A DNA stretch of 64,000 bases from Cohnella fermenti (lineage in GTDB: Bacteria > Bacillota > Bacilli > Paenibacillales > Paenibacillaceae): contig NZ_SSOB01000029.1 in assembly GCF_004801405.1 (NCBI RefSeq), positions 1-64,000 of the forward strand, written 5' to 3'. Under the pieces are notes generated by a model that saw only the letters and a list, made by a program, of their open reading frames with translations, ran no database searches and was not told where the DNA came from. Both the position numbers and the translations under genes were made by a program. Each line of letters begins with the position of its first letter. The stretch's first letter is position 1. Of this stretch, positions 16,481-25,084 are shown piece by piece.

Positions 16481-18247
16481 ATGACGCTTAAGAATCAGCT
16501 TCTCTGTCTTCTGTTCGGCACGCTGGTCGGCGTGATTGCGTTGCAGATTATATACTTCAATCGAATCTCCAGTGTCATCTACGACAAGAACAACGATTAC
16601 ACGAGCGAGATTATGGCCAATGTAGAGTCCGGCATGATCGACGAGCTTGATGCGCTTGACCGGATTGTCGCCTCCGTTGCCTACAATGACACGGTTCAGC
16701 GCTTCTTGCTCGAATCGAACAGCCTGAATAAATATGTACTGTACACGGAGATGACCGCGCTGCTCGAGAAGATGAAGGGGATCAAGCGCGGAATCGTCGA
16801 TTTCGTGCTTGTGGGAGAGAACGGCAATTCGTTTAATCTTGGGTACGATGCCAAGGTGCAAGAGCATTATCGCGAAGTCATCGAGCAGTTGAGAAGCCAT
16901 CCCATGCACGGAACCGGCGTACAATACGCGGGGGTCCTGCAGCTTGCGTACAATGGGACGGAAGGGATGTATCTTCTCGTTGCGTCGCCCATTCGCGGAA
17001 TCGGTCAAGGCTCGCATTACGGGGACATCATCGGGACTTTCTTTATGCTGCTGGATGCAGGGACGCTGAGCCGCACGATCGAGGACATTTCGGAGAAGAC
17101 GACCGGTTACTTCTACATTCTGGACGAGAGTCGCGTCATTCTCGCGAGCAACGATACGACTCGAATCGGGTTGACGGCAGAGGAGCCCGGAGGGGCGTTC
17201 ATCGTGACGGAGAAAACAATTCCCGGCATCGGATTCACGATGGTCAGCGTTCTTCCGAAGAATGAGCTTTACGGCGGCATCGAGGTCGTTCGGTCGGATA
17301 TTGTGATGTTGCTCGCCATCCTGATGCTTGTTCTTCTGATCGTCTATCTGTTAATCGCCCGTAATCTTGTAAGGCCGCTTGGCAAGCTGTTTCACTTCCT
17401 CCAAGCCGTCAAGCGGAACGGAGAGACTGCGTTTAACGAGCGGGTCGAACTGGAAGGCTATATGGAGATTCACGTTCTTGCGGCCAAGTTCAACCAGATG
17501 CTGGACGAGATTGGGGAGCTGACGGGCGAACTGCTCGATTCGCATTCTCGGGAGTACGAACTGCAGTTGCTTCGGCAGCAAGCCGAGATTGCCTTCCTGA
17601 ACAGCCAGATCAACCCTCATTTTCTATATAACACGCTGGAGACCATTCAAGGAATCGCCGCCGTTCGCGGTGTTAGGGAGATTATGACGATGACGTCGGC
17701 GCTCAGCGGAATCTTCCGTTACAGCATTCAGGAGCAGGAAGAGGTGGCGTTGCGGGAGGAACTCGAGATTGTCAGGAAGTATCTGGAGATTCAACAAATA
17801 CGCTTCGAGGACCGCTTCGAGGTGGCGTTCGATATCGATGACTCGCTTATGGGCGTTAAGGTGAAGAAAATGCTGCTGCAACCGCTCATCGAGAATGCGG
17901 TGTTCCACGGATTGGAGCTGATGCTCGGCAAAGGACTGCTGACGGTTCGAGTATGCGAGGGAGCCGAGGGCGACCTGCGTATCGCCATCGCAGACAACGG
18001 GACCGGAATCGCTTCGGACCGGCTGGAGGAGCTTCGGGAAAGCTTGTTGTGGAGGGACGCTCCGGTGGAGGCGCGGAAACAAGGGAGGAACGGGATCGGC
18101 GTTGCCAATGTAGGTAGGAGAATTCGAGGGGCTTACGGCGAGCCGTACGGGCTCACGATCGAGAGCGAGCAAGGAGCCGGAACGACGGTGATCTTGCGGC
18201 TGCCGGGAAGGGGGGGCGCGAATGTATTCGGTTCTGCTGGTGGATGA
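16481..18247 (+). CDS. YesM-type sensor histidine kinase (importer A)
   Basis: The 588-residue kinase has two membrane segments (~10-32 and ~275-300) flanking an extracellular dCache-like domain, a HAMP linker (RPLGKLFHFLQAVK), a His_kinase domain with QINPHFLYNTLETIQGIAA (His380) and a HATPase domain (LLQPLIENAVFHGLE; ADNGTGI). It likely senses an extracellular sugar or the loaded binding protein and phosphorylates the response regulator whose start codon overlaps its 3' end. Confidence 0.92.
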   Translation: MTLKNQLLCLLFGTLVGVIALQIIYFNRISSVIYDKNNDYTSEIMANVESGMIDELDALDRIVASVAYNDTVQRFLLESNSLNKYVLYTEMTALLEKMKGIKRGIVDFVLVGENGNSFNLGYDAKVQEHYREVIEQLRSHPMHGTGVQYAGVLQLAYNGTEGMYLLVASPIRGIGQGSHYGDIIGTFFMLLDAGTLSRTIEDISEKTTGYFYILDESRVILASNDTTRIGLTAEEPGGAFIVTEKTIPGIGFTMVSVLPKNELYGGIEVVRSDIVMLLAILMLVLLIVYLLIARNLVRPLGKLFHFLQAVKRNGETAFNERVELEGYMEIHVLAAKFNQMLDEIGELTGELLDSHSREYELQLLRQQAEIAFLNSQINPHFLYNTLETIQGIAAVRGVREIMTMTSALSGIFRYSIQEQEEVALREELEIVRKYLEIQQIRFEDRFEVAFDIDDSLMGVKVKKMLLQPLIENAVFHGLELMLGKGLLTVRVCEGAEGDLRIAIADNGTGIASDRLEELRESLLWRDAPVEARKQGRNGIGVANVGRRIRGAYGEPYGLTIESEQGAGTTVILRLPGRGGANVFGSAGG

Positions 18248-19712
18248 CGAGAAGTGGATTGTCCGGAGCCTGAGAGCCAAAGCGGACTGGGAGAGCTTCG
18301 GCTTCCGAATTGCGGGAGAGGCATACAACGGCGAGGATGCGCTGAGGAGGCTGGAGGAGGAGTGCCCGGATGTTGTTCTGACGGATATCCGGATGCCCGG
18401 CATCAGCGGCCTCGTCTTGATGGCCCGAGCCAGAGAACGGGGAATTCAGGCGGAATTCGTGGTAATCAGCGGCTACTCGGAATTCAATTATGTCAAGCAA
18501 GCCCTCCAACTGGGGGCGGCCGATTATCTGCTCAAGCCGGTGGACGAGAAGGAACTGGCCGACTTGCTGATCCTCCTCAAGTCGCGTCTGGATCAGGCGA
18601 AGCGTACGTCCGGGCTGCTGCTGGCATCGCTGCTGCAGAACAGGCTGCCGGAGGAGGCGCCGCTCATTCGCGACATTCTTCTACGCCACAGGCTCCCGGC
18701 CCAAGCGGCCGAATTGAGCGTCATCTGCGTGCTTCGCAACGCACGGGAAGCGGATGCATGCGGAGAGGAAGCGGGAGCAGGGCTGTCGCTCCCGGAGGTT
18801 CCGCATCTGCTGCTGAAGACGGGGCGAAGATCGACCGGGGTTCTGATCGACAGAGGGCATCTTGACTCCGTTCTTGCTGCCTTGTCCCGATCTGAGCAGC
18901 GGCTGGACGGCGTTGGCGTCGGAGTCCGGGTCCAATCGGAGGAGCGGCTGGAGGCGGCTATTCAGACGGCGGCATGGGCGGCAAGCAGCTACTTCCTCAC
19001 GGGGGTCAAGGGAGGCGTCCACGTCTATCGCGAGCCCGCAGCGGAGCCGACCGAGCTGCTTCTGCGGCTCGCTCATTCCTTCAAGAGCGCCAATTCGGCG
19101 GCGATATCGGACATCTTGAATCAGTTGAAAGCACTCTTCCGCGAGGGACATTCCGATATTCGGCACGCCGTTCAACTCTACGGCCTCGTTCAGACATTGA
19201 TCATGCGGGGACAGGCGGTCGAGGAGGAGCCGCAAGAATACAGCGTGATGGAAGACTATGCGCCGTCCTATTCGACGCTGCTTGAGCTGTTCGGGGATGC
19301 GGGGAGGATGATCGCCTTCTGCGCGAAGGAGCTGCAATCGGCGCTGCTCTTGTCTGCTCCGGCGACGGGAGCCGTCTCGCATGCGGCGATGAAGGGCATT
19401 GTCGCCTATATGGAAGAGTACTACGCCGACAACCTGTCGCTGTCTTCCGTTGCCGAGAGGTTCAAGCTGCATCCGAATTACGTCAGCAATTTGTTCCAGA
19501 GAGAGCTGAAGTCGACGTTCACGAAGCACCTGATGAAAATTCGGCTCGACCATGCCTGTGCGCTGCTGACGGAGACGGAGCTGTCGATCAACGCCGTCGC
19601 TGAGAGGGCCGGCTACGAGGACTACTTCTACTTCGCGAAGATATTCAAGAAGCAATTCGGCGTCAGCCCGAGCCACTATCGGTTGAACCAGGGCTTGTCC
19701 GCACGGCTGTAG
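18222..19712 (+). CDS. YesN-type response regulator with AraC DNA-binding domain (importer A)
   Basis: The 496-residue regulator has a receiver domain (1-120; phosphoacceptor Asp55 in VVLTDIRMPG, Lys in LLKPVD), a central helical region and a C-terminal AraC double HTH (~395-490, with LSSVAERFKLHPNYVSNLFQ and AERAGYEDYFYFAKIFKKQFG). It overlaps the kinase gene by 26 nt. It probably activates the importer operon at 12754. Confidence 0.92.
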   Translation: MYSVLLVDDEKWIVRSLRAKADWESFGFRIAGEAYNGEDALRRLEEECPDVVLTDIRMPGISGLVLMARARERGIQAEFVVISGYSEFNYVKQALQLGAADYLLKPVDEKELADLLILLKSRLDQAKRTSGLLLASLLQNRLPEEAPLIRDILLRHRLPAQAAELSVICVLRNAREADACGEEAGAGLSLPEVPHLLLKTGRRSTGVLIDRGHLDSVLAALSRSEQRLDGVGVGVRVQSEERLEAAIQTAAWAASSYFLTGVKGGVHVYREPAAEPTELLLRLAHSFKSANSAAISDILNQLKALFREGHSDIRHAVQLYGLVQTLIMRGQAVEEEPQEYSVMEDYAPSYSTLLELFGDAGRMIAFCAKELQSALLLSAPATGAVSHAAMKGIVAYMEEYYADNLSLSSVAERFKLHPNYVSNLFQRELKSTFTKHLMKIRLDHACALLTETELSINAVAERAGYEDYFYFAKIFKKQFGVSPSHYRLNQGLSARL

Positions 19713-19915
19713 GACCGAAGCCCGGGCGGAGCCTGCTTTGTTGTGGTATCCTTTATCGGACGTGTTCTTGGCGCATGTCGTCAATTATTAGGAATGGCAA
19801 TCAAGAGATTCTCGGCCAGAATAGATCGTCCTGATAGGGAGTAGAACCGCTTGAGAGAGAGCAAGCTCTATGGCACGTGGTTCAATCGATTGTATACGTG
19901 ACGGAGGTGTTACTG
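19713..19915 (+). other. Intergenic region without a recognised feature
   Basis: I see no gene, clear terminator or promoter in these ~200 nt apart from a good ribosome binding site (GGAGG) at its end that serves a frame opening at 19916. Confidence 0.4.
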
Positions 19916-20402
19916 ATGCAATCTCTTCTATGGGCGCTGCTGCTTACGCCGTCGGTCAGAGCTCGAGCCGCGCGAGATGACGCTGTGGAGCGGCGAGCAG
20001 GCGAGGGCCGTGTTCGCGTCGCCGGACCCGGATTGGGCCGTGTTCTACGCGGTGTTCCGCCGGGCGGGCCTGGTCGGCAGCTTCCGCAACGGCTGCATCG
20101 CGGGCCGCAGGACGAGGTACCACTACTATTCGTTGAACGGCCAGACGATGAACAACCGGCCCTGGACGGACGGCGCACTCTATGTGCTTCCGCAGGAGCG
20201 GTTCGTTCGTCCGGTCGGGTCGGCGATTCCGTTCGAGGAGTGGGTCTGCCGCGAGCCGGTCGCTCCTCTCGGGAAGCTCGGAGTTGCCCCGGACGACTTC
20301 CTGTACAGGAACAAGGTGGCCGTCCACCCCGACGGAGAGCCGCTCGTCCGAACATGGTTGCTCTACAAGCTCAGAGCCTGTAGCATAAGATGCAAGCGGT
20401 AA
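19916..20402 (+). pseudogene. Hypothetical gene, probably frameshifted near its 5' end
   Basis: ATG 19916 is preceded by GGAGG at seven bases and begins a hydrophobic stretch (MQSLLWALLLTPSV), but that frame then becomes Arg/Ala/Gly-rich as in a shadow frame. The frame with normal protein composition runs through codons encoding ELEPRE just before ATG 19977 and continues to the stop at 20402 (141 residues: MTLWSGEQARAVFASPDPDW... VRTWLLYKLRA). In that frame no good start is seen upstream before a TGA. Either a one-base shift joined the two frames, or the real gene is only 19977-20402 with a poor start. I do not recognise the family. Confidence 0.45.
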
Positions 20403-20470
20403 CAATCCGCAGGCTGGGGAATGGATGCAACAGACGCGGACCATTGGAGACGAAGAGGAGACGGTAAACC

Positions 20471-21646
20471 ATGTTGGATGCCAAGACGATCGAACGACTG
20501 AACGAGACACTGAAGACGAGCATTGACCGCCAGGAGATCGCAGGCGCGAATCTGATGATTATTCGCGGCGGCGCAGAACAATATTACCATGAAGACGGGT
20601 TGGCTGATCGGGAAGCGGGAACTCCGATTCGCCGGGACTCGATCTTCCGCCTGTACTCCATGACCAAGCCGGTCACGGCGACCGCCGTGATGCTTCTTCT
20701 CGAACGCGGAGCGATCGATCTGTTCGACCCGGTCGGCCGGTACTTGCCGGGCTTCCGCAATCAGCAGGTGGCGAAGGACGGCGAGCTCGTTCCGACGGAG
20801 CGGGACATGACCCTGTACGACTTGCTGAATATGACGTCTGGGCTTGTCTATGGAGGACCCGGCGAGCCGGGCCGGCAGACCGAAGCGCTGTTCCGGGAGA
20901 TCGACGAACGCCTGCTCGGCGATTCTCCGCTGGGGACGGTGGAGGCGATGAACCGGTTGGGCGAATGCCCGCTGGCGTTCCAGCCGGGCGCCTCGTGGCA
21001 ATACGGGACTTCGGCGGACGTTCTCGCGGCGGTCGTCGAGGTTGTCGGCGGCATGAGCTTCGGAGAATTCCTGCGCCGGGAGCTCTTCGAGCCGCTCGGG
21101 ATGACGGACACGGGGTTCTGGCTGCCTGGCGCCAAGCGCGGCCGGCTTGCGAAGACGTATGCGGCGGACGGGCCGGAGGGGCTCGAGCTGTACGAGGGCA
21201 ATCATCTGGGAATCGTCCACCAGATGGACCGCGAGCCGGCGTTCCAGTCGGGGGGAGCGGGACTGGTCTCGACGATCGACGATGCGGCGCGCTTCACGAC
21301 GATGCTGCTGCGGGAAGGGAGCCTGGACGGCGTCCGGCTGCTGCGCCCGGCGACCGTTCGCTACATGACGTCCTCGAAGCTGACGCTGAGGCAGAGGCAG
21401 GCGTTCAGCGGATGGCACACCCTGCGCGGCCATGGCTACGGCAACCAGATGCGCATCATGACGGACAGCCGCAAGGCCGGCATTCTCGGCAGCGACGGCG
21501 AATACGGCTGGGACGGCTGGCTCGGCGCCTACTTCTGCAACAGCCCGCAGGACGATCTCACCTTCCTGTTCATGACCCAGCGGAAGGACGCGGGAACGCT
21601 GCCGATCACCCGCAAGCTGCGCAACATCGTATTCAGCTCGTTGTGA
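20471..21646 (+). CDS. Beta-lactamase-family serine hydrolase (class C-like esterase)
   Basis: The 391-residue protein has the penicillin-binding-protein/class C beta-lactamase fold. The catalytic SxxK is S63-M-T-K66 (LYSMTKPVTATAVM); the second motif is a Tyr in WQYGTSADV (~residue 178) and a HGYG-like block (GHGYGNQ) lies near residue 320 in place of KTG. These features resemble EstB-type esterases rather than true beta-lactamases. There is no signal peptide, so action is probably cytoplasmic. GAGGAG precedes ATG 20471. Confidence 0.85.
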   Translation: MLDAKTIERLNETLKTSIDRQEIAGANLMIIRGGAEQYYHEDGLADREAGTPIRRDSIFRLYSMTKPVTATAVMLLLERGAIDLFDPVGRYLPGFRNQQVAKDGELVPTERDMTLYDLLNMTSGLVYGGPGEPGRQTEALFREIDERLLGDSPLGTVEAMNRLGECPLAFQPGASWQYGTSADVLAAVVEVVGGMSFGEFLRRELFEPLGMTDTGFWLPGAKRGRLAKTYAADGPEGLELYEGNHLGIVHQMDREPAFQSGGAGLVSTIDDAARFTTMLLREGSLDGVRLLRPATVRYMTSSKLTLRQRQAFSGWHTLRGHGYGNQMRIMTDSRKAGILGSDGEYGWDGWLGAYFCNSPQDDLTFLFMTQRKDAGTLPITRKLRNIVFSSL

Positions 21647-21677
21647 ACCGTTCGATTCGGCTTATTCGGCTCCGGGT

Positions 21678-22042
21678 CTATTCGGCACCGGGCCTGTACA
21701 GGCTGCGGAACTGCGACGGCGTCATTCCTTCGGTGCGGCGGAAGCAGGAGATGAAGTAGCTCGACTGGGAGAAGCCCGACCCGAGCGCGATCTCCTTCAC
21801 GGACAGCGGAGTGGACACGAGCAGCCGCTTGGCCTGGATCAGCCTCGATTCGAGCAGGAAGTCGGAGAACGACCTGCCGAACGTCTGAGATGGAGGTTGT
21901 AGTAGCGATCCAGGCCGAGATCCGTCGACCGATATTCGCGATTGACCCGGTGCTCGGGATAATTGCGATAGCCGCCGATAAAGTCCGGGAAGACGACATG
22001 CCTGGGGAAGATCGGCTTCGGAAGGAAGAGATGTTCTCGCAT
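21678..22042 (-). pseudogene. Decayed AraC-family regulator (internal deletion plus frameshift)
   Basis: On the minus strand, ATG 22042 opens a frame reading MREHLFLPKPIFPRHVVFPD and on to LGLDRYYNLH, which resembles the N-terminus of a cupin-AraC regulator. Just after it, a different frame reads QTFGRSFSDFLLESRL through SVKEIALGSGFSQSSYFISC to QFRSLYRPGAE and a TAG at 21680-21678, which is the second half of an AraC double HTH. The ~150 residues between and the first HTH are missing. This is a remnant with its central part lost. Confidence 0.75.
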
Positions 22043-22136
22043 GATGGACTCCTTGCTGGCTGTATTTTTCCGAGAGTGTGTATGCGAATGCCAGGATAAG
22101 CGCGGAAATTCGTCGCTGCCGACGCGCCCGTCAGGA

Positions 22137-22240
22137 ATGAATGTGAAAATTCATATTCGCGAGGCACGATCACGGGCAACTTGGACGATGATATGCGAAA
22201 AATCGCATAAATCGCAAACTGCCACCGCCAACCGCATAAA
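22137..22240 (+). repeat. Dispersed 51-bp-phased hairpin element, copy 3 (partial)
   Basis: Modules start at 22140 (AATGTGAAAATTCATATT) and 22192; the second is a perfect hairpin, TATGCGAAAAATCGCATA (22192-22209), exactly 52 bp downstream. A third module is reduced to ACCGCATAAAACC near 22231-22243. The element lies between the decayed AraC gene and the acetyltransferase gene. Confidence 0.8.
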
Positions 22241-22276
22241 ACCGTTACCTAGAGTATAACAGAGGAGATTGTGCCC

Positions 22277-23092
22277 ATGAAGCTGCTTCCGACTCCCGAG
22301 CTGATCGCCGAGATCGAGCGCTCCGAGATCGGCTACTTGACTGATCATATGCGCGCCATTGAAGGCAGGGAAGGCAATCCGGAAGGCATCGAGATCCGTT
22401 CGTTCGGCCAGGCGACCGCCTTCTGCAGCAGGACGATGCCGTGGCCGTCGTTCAACACCGTCAAGGGCTTGACTGCAAGCGACATCGATCGGCTGGAGGA
22501 GATCGCGGCCTTCTACGCGCAGAGGCAGCGGGAGGTCCGCTTCGAGATCGTGCCGTCCCGGGTCGATTCGCCCTTCCTGGGACGACTGGCCGAGCTCGGC
22601 TTCCACGCATCGGGCTTCCACGCCTCGATGTTCGTCGAACCGGAGGCACGACCGGCCCCGGCAGCGGACAGCGGCATCCGCATCGAGGAGCTGGGCGAAG
22701 ACGGCTTCGAGTTGTACGCCTCCATTCATTGCCGAGGCTTCGGAATGGGGGAACAAGGCATTCCCCACGTCGCCCGGAACAACAAGGTGCTGCATCGCCG
22801 GCCGGGCTGGACGTTCCTGCTCGCGAGTCTGAATGACATTCCGGCCGCCGTCGGCGTACTGTATAGGGAGGGTGACGTCGCTTCCCTCACCTTCGCCGCG
22901 ACGCTGCCCGAATTCCGCCGGCAAGGGCTGCACGGCGAGCTGCTGAACCGGCGCATCGCGGAAGCGTTCCGGCAGCGGTGCCGGCTCGTCGTCGCCCAAT
23001 GCGGCTTCCTGTCCCCGAGCCACCGGGATATGGAGCGGGCGGGCATGCGGCTGGGCTATGTTCGCTCCCAGTGGACGAAGCTGTCCCCGTGA
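22277..23092 (+). CDS. GNAT-family N-acetyltransferase
   Basis: The 271-residue protein has a C-terminal GNAT domain (~130-270) with the acetyl-CoA loop LPEFRRQGLHGELLNRRIAEAF and a preceding variable half (residues 1-125) that may be a degenerate second GNAT domain, since it also ends in LAELGFHASGF. The substrate is unknown. ATG 22277 lies nine bases after GAGGAG; GTG 22271 is too close. Confidence 0.85.
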   Translation: MKLLPTPELIAEIERSEIGYLTDHMRAIEGREGNPEGIEIRSFGQATAFCSRTMPWPSFNTVKGLTASDIDRLEEIAAFYAQRQREVRFEIVPSRVDSPFLGRLAELGFHASGFHASMFVEPEARPAPAADSGIRIEELGEDGFELYASIHCRGFGMGEQGIPHVARNNKVLHRRPGWTFLLASLNDIPAAVGVLYREGDVASLTFAATLPEFRRQGLHGELLNRRIAEAFRQRCRLVVAQCGFLSPSHRDMERAGMRLGYVRSQWTKLSP

Positions 23093-23185
23093 CCGTCGCA
23101 CCCGAGCCGTTCGCGGGCTTGAATAGCCGAAAGCTATCAACTATATCAAATATTTTTATGAAGCAATAATGCCGACAGACTATGC

Positions 23186-23191
23186 TATAAT
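23186..23191 (+). promoter_or_regulatory. Extended -10 element upstream of mqo
   Basis: TGCTATAAT (TATAAT at 23186-23191) lies ~104 nt before the mqo start. The -35 region is weak, consistent with an extended -10 promoter. Confidence 0.5.
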
Positions 23192-23294
23192 CGAACTATG
23201 AAAGTTGCGTAATTAGGTAGCTGCCTTGCTTGCCGTGGCGATGAGCAGGAGCGCCTATTTTCTTCTGCAAATCTATAGGGTAAGGACGGTTAAC

Positions 23295-24815
23295 ATGAGC
23301 ACTAAACAATCACAGTCAGACGTAATCCTGATCGGGGCGGGCATCATGAGCGCGACGCTCGGAACCTTGCTGAAGGAGCTCAAGCCCGAGTGGAAAATCA
23401 CGTTGTTCGAGCGGCGCGCAATCGCGGGAGAAGAGAGCTCCAACGAATGGAACAACGCGGGAACGGGACACTCCGCGCTGTGCGAGCTTAATTACACCAG
23501 CCAGAAGCCGGATGGCTCCATCGATATCAAGAAGGCGGTCAAGGTCAACGAGGAGTTCCAGGTGTCGAAGCAGTTCTGGTCCTACCTCGTGAGCAGCAAG
23601 CTGATCAAGAATCCGCACGACTTCATCGTGCCGGTTCCCCATATGAGCTTCGTACAGGGAGAGAAGGACGTGAACTTCCTGCGGAAGCGGTTCGAAGCGC
23701 TGGCGGCCAATCCGCTGTTCGCCGGCATGGAGTACTCGGAGGACCCCGAGAAGCTGAAGGAATGGATTCCGCTGATGATGAAGAACCGGAAGGCAAGCGG
23801 TCCGATCGCCGCGACCCGCAGCGATGCCGGCACGGATGTCAACTTCGGCGCCCTGACGCGCAATCTGCTGACTCATCTGAAGAACAAGAAGGTCGATATT
23901 CAGTTCAAGCGCCAGGTCGACGATATCAAGCGCACAGTGGACGGCTCCTGGGAGCTGAAGATCCGCGATGCCGGGAGCGGAACCGTCGAGCGGCATAAGG
24001 CGAAGTTCGTCTTCATCGGCGGCGGCGGCGGAAGCCTTCATCTGCTCCAGAAGTCGGGCATTCCGGAGGGCAAGGGCGTCGGCGGCTTCCCGGTGAGCGG
24101 CCTCTTCATGGTGTGCAAGAACCCCGAGGTCGTGGCGAAGCACCATGCGAAGGTATACGGCCAGGCGCCGGTCGGCGCGCCGCCGATGTCGGTTCCGCAC
24201 TTGGATTCCCGGTTCATCGAGAACAAGGAATCGCTGCTGTTCGGACCGTTCGCGGGCTTCACGCCGAAGTTCCTGAAGTTCGGGTCCATGCTCGATCTGA
24301 TCAAGTCGGTTAAGCCGCATAACCTGTTCACGATGCTGGCGGCCGGCGCGAAGAACGCGTCGCTCACGACGTATCTGATCAAGCAGGTGCTGCTCTCGAA
24401 GGAGAAGCGCATGGAGGCCCTCCGTGAGTTCGTTCCGGACGCGAAGAGCGAGGATTGGGAGCTGCTCGTCGCCGGCCAGCGCGTGCAGATCATCAAGGAC
24501 ACCGAAGCTGGCGGCAAGGGAACGCTGCAGTTCGGCACGGAGGTCATCAGCGCGGCCGACGGCTCGATCGCGGCGCTGCTCGGCGCTTCGCCGGGCGCTT
24601 CCACGGCCGTGTCCGTCATGCTGGAAGTGATCGAGAAGTGCTTCCCGCAGCACAAGCAGGAGTGGGAGCCGAAGCTTCGCGAGATGATTCCTTCCTACGG
24701 CTTATCGTTGCTCAACCACCCGGAGCTTATCCAAGAGCTGCACGAGACGACGTCGCAGACGCTCGGCCTCGCTGCCAAGATGACGGTGCAAGCGGCAGGA
24801 CGCACCGTATCGTAA
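23295..24815 (+). CDS. mqo: Malate:quinone oxidoreductase
   Basis: The 506-residue FAD enzyme oxidises malate to oxaloacetate and passes electrons to quinone at the membrane. The N-terminus has the dinucleotide-binding motif ILIGAGIMSATLG (residues ~10-22), followed by the family block FERRAIAGEESSNEWNNAGTGHSALCELNYT. Length and blocks such as FGPFAGFTPKFLK and LLGASPGASTAVSVM fit Mqo rather than other FAD oxidoreductases. ATG 23295 has AAGGA upstream; the frame open from 23226 is not needed. It appears monocistronic and ends at a terminator. Confidence 0.95.
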   Translation: MSTKQSQSDVILIGAGIMSATLGTLLKELKPEWKITLFERRAIAGEESSNEWNNAGTGHSALCELNYTSQKPDGSIDIKKAVKVNEEFQVSKQFWSYLVSSKLIKNPHDFIVPVPHMSFVQGEKDVNFLRKRFEALAANPLFAGMEYSEDPEKLKEWIPLMMKNRKASGPIAATRSDAGTDVNFGALTRNLLTHLKNKKVDIQFKRQVDDIKRTVDGSWELKIRDAGSGTVERHKAKFVFIGGGGGSLHLLQKSGIPEGKGVGGFPVSGLFMVCKNPEVVAKHHAKVYGQAPVGAPPMSVPHLDSRFIENKESLLFGPFAGFTPKFLKFGSMLDLIKSVKPHNLFTMLAAGAKNASLTTYLIKQVLLSKEKRMEALREFVPDAKSEDWELLVAGQRVQIIKDTEAGGKGTLQFGTEVISAADGSIAALLGASPGASTAVSVMLEVIEKCFPQHKQEWEPKLREMIPSYGLSLLNHPELIQELHETTSQTLGLAAKMTVQAAGRTVS

Positions 24816-24860
24816 TTCGCATGGCATCGCAAAACGCACGTCATAAGCAACGATTCAGCG

Positions 24861-24895
24861 CCTCTCGGTTCGTTTCGGCGGATCGAGGGGTTTTT
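24861..24895 (+). terminator. Terminator after mqo
   Basis: CCTCTCG (24861-24867) pairs with CGAGGGG (24884-24890, one wobble), followed by TTTTT. Confidence 0.75.
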
Positions 24896-25025
24896 GCCGC
24901 TTCTGTTCTGCCGGATGAATTAGGAATTCCCGATAATCTCTACTCAAACGGTTCGTTATAAGGTAAGATAAGTCGAAAGCCCCTATTATCGAATCCGGTT
25001 GGAGTCGAGATAGCTTCTATTTTTT

Positions 25026-25039
25026 ATAAAGCGCTTACA
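25026..25039 (+). promoter_or_regulatory. cre-like site upstream of the YesS-like regulator
   Basis: ATAAAGCGCTTACA (reverse strand TGTAAGCGCTTTAT) resembles the catabolite-responsive element consensus bound by CcpA. It lies 46 nt upstream of the start at 25085. Confidence 0.6.
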
Positions 25040-25084
25040 TAAAAAGAGAGAAGCAATGGACCCTGTGAAAAGGAGCGGTCGATT

